Shown here piece by piece: positions 1 through 5,605 of a DNA stretch of 5,605 nucleotides. Source of the stretch: an uncultured Eubacteriales bacterium (GTDB lineage Bacteria; Bacillota; Clostridia; Oscillospirales; Acutalibacteraceae). Both the position numbers and the translations under genes were made by a program. Position 1 is the stretch's first letter. The number at the start of each line of letters is the position of its first letter. The notes under the pieces are model-generated. The model made no database searches. It was not told the DNA's origin and saw nothing but the letters and a program-made list of their open reading frames with translations. Location of the stretch: positions 1-5,605 of the forward strand of contig CAKSNI010000083.1 of the NCBI GenBank assembly GCA_934476025.1, in the 5' to 3' direction.

Positions 1-1508
1 AACTGCCGGATGCTGCGGCGCTGGTGGATCCGCATTTGCCCGGCTTTGGGGTGGAATTTCCGGATATCTGCGGCGCAATGGTGGCTTTTTGTTTTGTTTG
101 TGCCATGGAGAATGCCGAAATCGCTGAAATGCTTCCCCTGTATGGAGATTTGGCCGCCATCGGTACGGTGGGGGATGTTATGCCTTTAAAAGGGGAAAAT
201 CGCTGCCTTTTGCAGAATGTCCTCCCATTCCTGCGGGAAAATCCGCGCCCTGGAGTGGCTGCTTTGATGAAGGCGGCACAAATCGAAGCTTCTTCTCTTT
301 CGGCTTCAAAAATTGCGTTTGGGCTGGTTCCGCGGCTGAACAGTGCCGGCCGGATGGGGGATGCGGCCCGGGCAGTGGAACTCCTTGTTTCGCAAAACGA
401 AGAGGAGGCCGCGCAGACGGCGGCACGGTTGTGCGAAGAAAATGCTCATCGACAGCAATTGGAAAAAGAAATTCTGGAGGAAGCGCTTCGTACCATCGAC
501 GAACAGCATCTGGACCGGCAACGGGTGATTGTAGTTTCGGGAGAAGGTTGGCATCGCGGAGTGATCGGAATTGTCGCTTCCCGGATTTTAGAACAGTTCG
601 GGCGACCGACGCTGGTTTTTTCACTGGAAGGAGATCAGGCAGTTGGTTCCGGGCGGAGCCTGCCCGGTTTTTCCTTGTACCGTGCTATCGAATCTCTCGC
701 AAAAATGACCGAACATTTTGGAGGGCATGAATTGGCTGCCGGAGTAACGGTGCAGCGGGATGCGCTGGGGGCGTTTGCCAGGGGGCTGAATGATTACGCC
801 CAGAGTCAACCGCCGGCCGTACCGGTCCTTCATCTGGATTGTAAACTCAATCCGGCGGCTTTGTCGATTGACCTGGCGGCTGCCCAAAAAATTCTGGAAC
901 CCTTCGGCAGCGGCAACCCTTCGCCTCTCTACGGAATATTCGGGGTTTGTCTTGACTCGGTTACGCCGCTTTCGGGCGGCAAACATCTGCGCCTTTCTTT
1001 TTCCCGGGGTGGGGCGGTATTTCAGGCAATGCTTTTCTCCACTACATTGGCGCAATTTCCGTTTTCGGTGGGGGATTGCCTGGATCTGGCAGTGACATTG
1101 GATATCAACGAATATCGCGGTCAGAATTATCTTTCGGTCTGTATTCGGGATTACCGTGCGGCCGGAATCGATGACGATCGGAATGTGACCTTAACGGCTC
1201 GATATCTGGATTTTTCGGCCGGATACCGGGAGGCAGCCGAAGGGCTGAGGGTTGACCGGGCCGCTTGCGGCGTGATTTATAAATATTTGCTCAAATCGCC
1301 TTCCACCCCAACGGGGCTGGTGCGCCGGTTTTCGGCCGCCTATACGGCCGGCGGGGTGATGGCGGTAATCGATATATTGGAAGAATTGCGGTTGATTCGC
1401 CGCGAAAATGACGGGAATTTCCCGATGCTTCGCACGGTGGCTTCCCCTGAAAAGGTGGATCTGCATTCTTCCCATATTTTACAAAAACTCGAACGATCCG
1501 ATTCCTGA
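1..1508 (+). CDS. recJ: Single-stranded-DNA-specific exonuclease RecJ, C-terminal part (5' end outside window)
   Basis: RecJ degrades single-stranded DNA 5' to 3' with Mn/Mg in recombination and mismatch/base-excision repair in the cytoplasm. The frame is open from base 3 (LPDAAALVDPH, matching the stretch that follows the DHH motif in RecJ), giving 501 residues; the GTG at 24 is internal. The N-terminal DHH motifs lie upstream of the window. Visible, numbered from base 3: GTVGDVMPL with the late DHH-domain metal-binding Asp at about 58; PRLNSAGRMG at 110-119; the DHHA1 domain with WHRGV at 183-187, GSGRS at 215-219 and GGH at 240-242; an OB-fold region with LEPFGSGNP at 298-306. The last ~110 residues form a tail containing a helical, winged-helix-like stretch, common in clostridial RecJ (inference). 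TGA stop at 1506-1508; the next gene begins 15 bases later. No frameshift is seen. Identity is very secure; only the start is unknown. Confidence 0.96.
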   Translation, partial: LPDAAALVDPHLPGFGVEFPDICGAMVAFCFVCAMENAEIAEMLPLYGDLAAIGTVGDVMPLKGENRCLLQNVLPFLRENPRPGVAALMKAAQIEASSLSASKIAFGLVPRLNSAGRMGDAARAVELLVSQNEEEAAQTAARLCEENAHRQQLEKEILEEALRTIDEQHLDRQRVIVVSGEGWHRGVIGIVASRILEQFGRPTLVFSLEGDQAVGSGRSLPGFSLYRAIESLAKMTEHFGGHELAAGVTVQRDALGAFARGLNDYAQSQPPAVPVLHLDCKLNPAALSIDLAAAQKILEPFGSGNPSPLYGIFGVCLDSVTPLSGGKHLRLSFSRGGAVFQAMLFSTTLAQFPFSVGDCLDLAVTLDINEYRGQNYLSVCIRDYRAAGIDDDRNVTLTARYLDFSAGYREAAEGLRVDRAACGVIYKYLLKSPSTPTGLVRRFSAAYTAGGVMAVIDILEELRLIRRENDGNFPMLRTVASPEKVDLHSSHILQKLERSDS

Positions 1509-1509
1509 C

Positions 1510-1518
1510 AGGGGGTGA
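1510..1518 (+). promoter_or_regulatory. Strong ribosome binding site deciding the rel start
   Basis: AGGGGGTGA can pair over nine bases with the 16S rRNA 3' end (one G-U pair replacing A-U in AGGAGGTGA). It lies 5 bases before GTG 1524 (8 bases from the GGGGG core). The GTG at 1515 is inside this site and so cannot be the start it serves. The ATG at 1519 is out of frame. Confidence 0.85.
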
Positions 1519-1523
1519 ATGAA

Positions 1524-3785
1524 GTGGAAGAAAAAAACGCGGTTCCGGGCTTGGTAGACTCATTCGAATCCACCCGCAAGCAGCAGGAGGCCGATTTTCG
1601 GCATCAGAAAAGTTATGAAGAACTGAAAAGTTATCTGGAAAAACAAAACGGAGATTACGATTATGAATTGATCGCCAAGGCTTTTTGGTTTTGCGTGAAG
1701 GTCCATTCCAAGCAACAGCGTCTTTCGCATGAAGAATATTATCTGCATCCGTTTCATGTCGCCCTGATCGTTGCTTCCCTCGGGCTGGACAGTCAGGCCG
1801 TGGCGGCAGCGTTGCTGCACGACACGGTGGAAGATACCGAAGTTACCCTGGAGGATATTCGCAGCCAATTCGGCCAAGAAGTGGAACAGCTGGTTGACGG
1901 CGTTACCAAAATCGGCCGTCTTTCCTTTGTTTCCAAAGAGGAACAGCAGGCCGAAAATCTTCGGAAAATGCTGATTGCCATGGGAAAGGATATCCGGGTC
2001 ATTCTCATTAAGCTGGCCGATCGTCTGCACAATATGCGGACCATCGATTATATGCCGGAGGAAAAGCAGCGGCTCAAATCGCTGGAAACGCTGGAAGTGT
2101 ATGCGCCGATCGCTCACCGCCTCGGGATCCGGGCTATCAAGGAAGAATTGGAGGATATTGCCATCGCTCATCTGGATCCGGTGGCTTACCGACAGATTGA
2201 AAACTTGCTGACCGGGGAAAAAGAATACCGGCTCAAACTGCTGGATTCTCTCAAGGATCGGATTCAAAAACGACTGCAAAAGGAAATGCCGGGCGTAAAA
2301 ATGGAATTCCAGGGTCGGGTGAAATCCATCAACGGCATCTACCGGAAAATGTTCATGCAGGGAAAGAGCTTTGAGGAAATCTATGATGTTTACGCCATTC
2401 GGGTGATTACCGATACCGTTGCCGACTGCTACAACATTCTGGGTGTGATTCATGATATGTTCCGCCCGATTCCGAACCGTTTTAAAGATTATATTTCTAC
2501 CCCGAAACCCAACCTGTACCAATCGCTGCATACAACGGTAATCGGCCGGGAAGGGGTACCTTTTGAGGTGCAGATCCGCACTTTTGAAATGCACAAAACG
2601 GCTGAATACGGTATTGCGGCCCACTGGAAATACAAGGCCGGCGTGCAAAGCGAAACCCGGATGGATGAACGCCTTGCCTGGATCCGGCAAATTCTGGAAA
2701 CTCAGGGCGACAGTCCCGACGCTTCGGAAATCCTTCGCAGCATCAAGGTGGATCTGGCACAGGAGGATGTTTTTGCCGTGACACCGCGGGGGGATGTCAT
2801 CAATCTTCCGGTGGGGGCAACGGTGGTGGATTTTGCCTTCGCCATTCATTCGCAGGTGGGCATCCGTATGGTCGGGGCTAAGGTGGACGGAAAAATCGTA
2901 CCGCTCAACCATGTGATCAACACCGGCGAAATCATTGAGATCCTCACAACAAATCAGCCCGGGCACGGGCCGAGCCGGGATTGGATCAATCTGGCCGTTA
3001 CCAACCAGGCAAAATCCAAAATTCGCAACTGGTTTAAAAATGAAAAACGGCCGGAGAATATCGAAAACGGCCGGGCGGACTTTGACCGTGAAATCAAGCG
3101 CAACGGGATTTTGTTTGAAACCGACGCCCAGTACCAGAATTTCGTGACGGAAATTGCCAAGAAAACCCATCTCAACAGTGCCGAGGACTTTTATGCGGCT
3201 ATCGGATACGGCGGAATCGTGCTTTCCAAGTTGCTGCCGCGGTTAAAGGATGCCTATAATAAGCTTTCCAAAACGGTAAAACCGCCGGAAATGCCGGATC
3301 CGACCTATATTCCGCCCCATCGCAAATCGTCGGACGGGGTAATCGTGGAGGGGCTGGATAATTGCATGATCCGCTTTTCCCGCTGTTGTGCGCCGCTTCC
3401 GGGAGATGAAATTATCGGTTTTATTACCCGTGGCCATGGGGTTTCGATTCATAAACGCGACTGCATCAATGTACCGAAAAACCTGGCGGAATGTGAAGAA
3501 CCGGAACGCTGGGTTTCTGCCTGGTGGGAAGCCAATCAGAAGGCGGAATTTTCGGCTTCGGTGCAGATCAGTGCCATTGATCGGGAAGGGTTGCTTCTGG
3601 ATATTACCCAGGTGCTGGTCAATATGCGGGTACGCCTGGTCAATATGAATGCCCGGCAAACCAAAGACGGAAACAGCATTACGATTTTAACGGTGACAAC
3701 CGAGGGCCTGGAACATCTAAAGGTCATTATGGCCCGGCTTGCCAAGGTGCAGGGCGTATACAGTGTAGAGCGCATCAATCTGTAA
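1524..3785 (+). CDS. relA: Bifunctional (p)ppGpp synthetase/hydrolase, RelA/SpoT (Rel) family
   Basis: Makes (p)ppGpp from ATP and GTP/GDP on starved ribosomes and also hydrolyses it, setting the stringent response. It has 753 residues from GTG 1524, the usual long-RSH size; the in-frame GTG at 1515 would add three residues but lies within the Shine-Dalgarno. Domains: a variable N-terminus (1-30); HD hydrolase (~45-195) with H75, HDTVED at 99-104 and LADRLHN at 164-170, so the metal ligands are intact; synthetase (~240-370) with GR at 264-265, RFKD at 319-322 and E348 in EVQIRT; TGS (~415-477); zinc-finger region with C614, C621, C622, H643 and C647; ACT (~677-750). RFKD is the charge type of bifunctional Rel/SpoT, whereas synthetase-only RelA carries ExDD (established knowledge). 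Both activities are therefore predicted. It ends in tandem TAA TAA. It sits between recJ and dtd as in many Firmicutes, but apt is absent. It is commonly labelled relA or rel in Gram-positives. Confidence 0.97.
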   Translation: MEEKNAVPGLVDSFESTRKQQEADFRHQKSYEELKSYLEKQNGDYDYELIAKAFWFCVKVHSKQQRLSHEEYYLHPFHVALIVASLGLDSQAVAAALLHDTVEDTEVTLEDIRSQFGQEVEQLVDGVTKIGRLSFVSKEEQQAENLRKMLIAMGKDIRVILIKLADRLHNMRTIDYMPEEKQRLKSLETLEVYAPIAHRLGIRAIKEELEDIAIAHLDPVAYRQIENLLTGEKEYRLKLLDSLKDRIQKRLQKEMPGVKMEFQGRVKSINGIYRKMFMQGKSFEEIYDVYAIRVITDTVADCYNILGVIHDMFRPIPNRFKDYISTPKPNLYQSLHTTVIGREGVPFEVQIRTFEMHKTAEYGIAAHWKYKAGVQSETRMDERLAWIRQILETQGDSPDASEILRSIKVDLAQEDVFAVTPRGDVINLPVGATVVDFAFAIHSQVGIRMVGAKVDGKIVPLNHVINTGEIIEILTTNQPGHGPSRDWINLAVTNQAKSKIRNWFKNEKRPENIENGRADFDREIKRNGILFETDAQYQNFVTEIAKKTHLNSAEDFYAAIGYGGIVLSKLLPRLKDAYNKLSKTVKPPEMPDPTYIPPHRKSSDGVIVEGLDNCMIRFSRCCAPLPGDEIIGFITRGHGVSIHKRDCINVPKNLAECEEPERWVSAWWEANQKAEFSASVQISAIDREGLLLDITQVLVNMRVRLVNMNARQTKDGNSITILTVTTEGLEHLKVIMARLAKVQGVYSVERINL

Positions 3786-3791
3786 TAACGG

Positions 3792-3797
3792 AAAGGA
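3792..3797 (+). promoter_or_regulatory. Ribosome binding site of dtd
   Basis: AAAGGA lies 7 bases before ATG 3805, in the 19-base gap after the rel stop. This is good spacing and supports independent initiation of dtd on the shared transcript. Confidence 0.75.
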
Positions 3798-3804
3798 AAC
3801 CGAT

Positions 3805-4266
3805 ATGAAGGCTTTGATTCAACGGGTGAAAAAAGCGTGCGTTACGGTCGAAGGAGAGGAAACCGGCCGGATCGGGGAAGGACTTCTGGTGTTTCTCGGC
3901 GTTTGTGATACCGATACCGCCGATTTGTGCGAATTGTTGGCCGGAAAGGTTGCTTCTCTGCGGATTTTTTGCGACGAAGAGGAAAAAATGAACCGTTCGG
4001 TGCTTCAAACGGCAGGGGGAATCCTTGTGGTTTCCCAGTTTACCCTCTGCGCCGATACCAAAAAAGGAAATCGCCCTTCCTTTACCGGGGCAATGCGTCC
4101 CGATGTTGCCAACGCGTATTATGAAAAGTTCTGCGAATGTCTTCGGCAAAACGGAGTCAAAAGCGTGGAAACAGGCCGGTTCGGCGCTGATATGCAGGTG
4201 GAACTCGTGAATGACGGCCCGGTGACCCTCATGTTGGACACCGATGTATGGAGAAAAAAACAATGA
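3805..4266 (+). CDS. dtd: D-aminoacyl-tRNA deacylase (D-Tyr-tRNA(Tyr) deacylase)
   Basis: Hydrolyses the ester of D-amino acids wrongly attached to tRNA (and glycine from tRNA-Ala in this family), a cytoplasmic translation proofreading step. At 153 residues it matches the family (about 145-150) with a short extra C-terminal tail. Signature stretches are present: MKALIQRV at the start; SQFTL at 77-81 with the conserved Thr80; KGNRPSF at 87-93; FGADMQV at 126-132; and NDGPVT at 136-141, which holds the Gly-cisPro pair that excludes L-aminoacyl substrates. ATG 3805 is chosen for its Shine-Dalgarno and for the family's conserved N-terminus. The TGA stop overlaps the ATG of the next gene by 4 bases. 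An A7 run (4254-4260) lies just before the stop. No missing key residue is seen. Confidence 0.96.
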   Translation: MKALIQRVKKACVTVEGEETGRIGEGLLVFLGVCDTDTADLCELLAGKVASLRIFCDEEEKMNRSVLQTAGGILVVSQFTLCADTKKGNRPSFTGAMRPDVANAYYEKFCECLRQNGVKSVETGRFGADMQVELVNDGPVTLMLDTDVWRKKQ

Positions 4267-4895
4267 AAATCAAACGAAGCTTTTTTAAAGAATGCGGAGA
4301 AAACATGTATCTATTGTCCGGGGAAACCGGGGCAGCTATTGTGGACCCGGGGTGCGTGAACCGCGATGTTGAGGAGTTTATCGAGCAGAACCGGGAAAAA
4401 GAACTGGCCATTTTGATCACTCACTGCCATTTTGACCATATTTCCGGGGTGGCGGAAATTGTGCGCCGGACGGGCGCAAAGGTGTATGTGAGCGAAACGG
4501 AAAAGGATTCGCTGTCTGATCCGGTTTATGCTCTTTATGACCGTTGCGAATTGGTGTTTGATCCGGCAAAACCGGATGTGCTGCTGCGGGACGGTCAGTC
4601 TTTTTCGGTCGGGGATCTTCGGTTTACGGCTTTCGCTACACCGGGGCATACCCGGGGCAGCCTGTGCTATCTGTGTGACGGATACCTCTTTAGCGGAGAT
4701 ACCCTTTTCCTTCACAATATCGGGCGAACCGATTTTACCGAATCCGGCGGCAATCCGGCCGATATGGAGGCCTCTCTCGAAAAGCTGGCATCTCTGCCGC
4801 AGGATGTCGTTGTTTATCCGGGCCATGGGCTTCGGACTTCTCTTTTTCGGGAAAAAGAGGAAAATCCGTGGATGAATGGGATGAAGCCGGTATGA
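4263..4895 (+). CDS. Metallo-beta-lactamase-fold hydrolase, glyoxalase II-like
   Basis: A soluble 210-residue member of the MBL superfamily; the substrate cannot be read from the sequence, though thioesters such as hydroxyacylglutathione-like compounds are typical for the group. The dinuclear metal site is complete: H54, H56, D58 and H59 in THCHFDH, H129 in TPGHT, D146 in FSGDTLF and H188 in YPGHG, followed by the family's typical EKEENP ending (198-202). Two starts are possible. ATG 4263 gives MKIKRSFFKE, overlaps the dtd stop as ATGA, and has GGAG (4250-4253) 9 bases upstream. ATG 4248 would add MEKKT with only a weak upstream GGA. I prefer 4263. It has no signal peptide or membrane segment. 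The dtd-MBL-hemZ order recurs in Clostridia, so it is probably translationally coupled to dtd. The family call is firm; the specific function is unknown. Confidence 0.92.
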   Translation: MKIKRSFFKECGENMYLLSGETGAAIVDPGCVNRDVEEFIEQNREKELAILITHCHFDHISGVAEIVRRTGAKVYVSETEKDSLSDPVYALYDRCELVFDPAKPDVLLRDGQSFSVGDLRFTAFATPGHTRGSLCYLCDGYLFSGDTLFLHNIGRTDFTESGGNPADMEASLEKLASLPQDVVVYPGHGLRTSLFREKEENPWMNGMKPV

Positions 4896-5605
4896 TTTTA
4901 TCGAATATCGGTCATTCTTTTGACTATGAAACCGAAAAACTTTGCCGATTGTTTTTTCCGTTTGAAAAAATCCGAATTTTGCATACCCTTCCCGAAACGC
5001 CGGAACGTTTTTACGCGGTAACACGGCGGGAAACGGAACGGGTTTCGGCCGCGCTTTGGATGGACGGCGAAAAAACGGAGTTTTCGCTTCCGCTTTGCAA
5101 GGAGGATAACGAAAAAGAAATCGAACGCAAACTGGCGTTTCAGTTGTTTTTGTGCCTGGAAAAGCGAACGGGCTATCACCCGAAATGGGGCATTTTAACC
5201 GGGGTTCGTCCGGCAAAACTGTACGCCGCTCTTTGCCGGGAAATGGGCCGGCCGGCGGCGGAGGAGTGGTTTGTCCGATCTCTTTCGGTGGATCCCGAAA
5301 AGCTGCCTCTTTGTCGGCAGACCTATGAAAAAGAGGAAGAAATCCGGGCTTTGAGTCGCCGGGATTCCTTCAGCCTTTACCTCTCGATTCCTTTCTGCCC
5401 AACCCGGTGTGCCTATTGTTCCTTTGTTTCTCATTCGGTGGAAAAGGCCGCTTCCTTAATTCCCGAATATACCGAAAAACTTTGTCGGGAACTGGAAGCT
5501 GCGGCGCAAATTGCCCGAAGCTGTGGGCTAAGGCTGGAAACGGTTTACATGGGAGGCGGGACGCCGACAACCCTCTCGCCGGAACAAATGCAAACGGTAC
5601 TGGAA
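4892..5605 (+). CDS. hemZ: HemZ-type radical SAM protein (coproporphyrinogen III oxidase-like), N-terminal half, runs off the right edge
   Basis: A 238-codon open reading frame reaching the last base without a stop; full HemZ proteins are about 480-500 residues, so roughly half is present. Residues 1-110 form the HemZ-specific N-terminal region with GILTGVRPAKL at 100-110. The radical SAM core then starts with IPFCPTRCAYCSF: C169, C173 and C176 are the CxxxCxxC ligands of the 4Fe-4S cluster, and MGGGTPTTLS at 220-229 is the SAM-binding glycine motif. The family is annotated as oxygen-independent coproporphyrinogen III dehydrogenase. The position after CxxC is Phe178, where E. coli HemN has a fourth Cys; this resembles HemW and HemZ, so true oxidase activity is not assured. 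ATG 4892 overlaps the MBL stop as ATGA. An in-frame GTG at 4868, 7 bases after AAGAGG, is an alternative start that adds eight residues; I prefer 4892 because MILSNIGHSF resembles family N-termini. Confidence 0.92.
   Translation, partial: MILSNIGHSFDYETEKLCRLFFPFEKIRILHTLPETPERFYAVTRRETERVSAALWMDGEKTEFSLPLCKEDNEKEIERKLAFQLFLCLEKRTGYHPKWGILTGVRPAKLYAALCREMGRPAAEEWFVRSLSVDPEKLPLCRQTYEKEEEIRALSRRDSFSLYLSIPFCPTRCAYCSFVSHSVEKAASLIPEYTEKLCRELEAAAQIARSCGLRLETVYMGGGTPTTLSPEQMQTVLE

Noticed and set aside
178..624. Overlapping small open frames on both strands within recJ
   Set aside because: All lie inside strongly conserved RecJ coding sequence and have low-complexity, basic or proline-rich translations typical of wrong frames.
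1560..3170. 536-codon antisense open frame opposite rel
   Set aside because: It is codon-aligned with rel on the other strand, so it stays open only because rel avoids TTA, CTA and TCA codons there. Its translation has no recognisable domain, while the sense strand is a complete Rel protein.
3786..3804. Possible terminator or promoter between rel and dtd
   Set aside because: Only 19 bases, with no inverted repeat or T-run; it contains just the dtd ribosome binding site.
4255..4261. A AAA AAC heptamer near the dtd stop as a classic slippery site
   Set aside because: In the dtd frame it reads AAA AAA C, not the xxA AAA AAC phase, so the tandem-slip model does not fit; only simple A-run slippage remains possible.
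4311..5216. 301-codon antisense open frame across the MBL and hemZ genes
   Set aside because: It is the shadow of two well-supported sense genes; its product is rich in Arg/Pro/Phe with no motif.
1..5605. Novel defence, mobile or CRISPR-like system
   Set aside because: No repeats, integrase, transposase or unusual gene is seen; every gene belongs to a well-known housekeeping family in a common order.

Overview
The window is densely coding and entirely on the plus strand. It reads as a piece of a housekeeping operon from an anaerobic Firmicute of the class Clostridia, plausibly the Oscillospirales/Ruminococcaceae side. That placement rests on four things: the gene order, strong AGGAGG-type ribosome binding sites, a long single bifunctional Rel protein of the Gram-positive type, and a HemZ-type radical SAM gene beside dtd. 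Base composition is near 50% GC by eye, with codon usage that rarely uses TTA, CTA or TCA. The taxonomic placement is inference; no rRNA or marker search was possible.

Layout, left to right. Bases 1-1508 hold the C-terminal part of recJ (single-strand 5'-3' exonuclease), cut by the left edge; the frame is open back to base 3, so the GTG at 24 is not the gene start. Next is a full-length relA/spoT homologue (best start GTG 1524, stop 3785) with HD hydrolase, ppGpp synthetase, TGS, zinc-finger and ACT domains. A complete dtd follows (3805-4266; D-aminoacyl-tRNA deacylase), then a small glyoxalase II-like metallo-beta-lactamase-fold hydrolase (4263-4895). Last is the first half of a HemZ-type radical SAM protein (from 4892), which runs off the right edge and has no stop codon in the window.

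Gaps are 15 and 19 bases, and the last two junctions are 4-base ATGA overlaps. No terminator or convincing promoter lies between genes, so all five are probably co-transcribed from a promoter outside the window. The shared theme is stress and translation upkeep: DNA repair (RecJ), alarmone control (Rel) and removal of D-amino acids from tRNA (DTD). The MBL hydrolase and the porphyrin-type radical SAM protein are conserved neighbours without an obvious shared pathway. There is no stretch above 20 bases without a gene. I found no mobile element, CRISPR array, RNA gene or phage signal. I do not see a new system here; the findings are modest points about gene starts, possible slippage sites and gene order.
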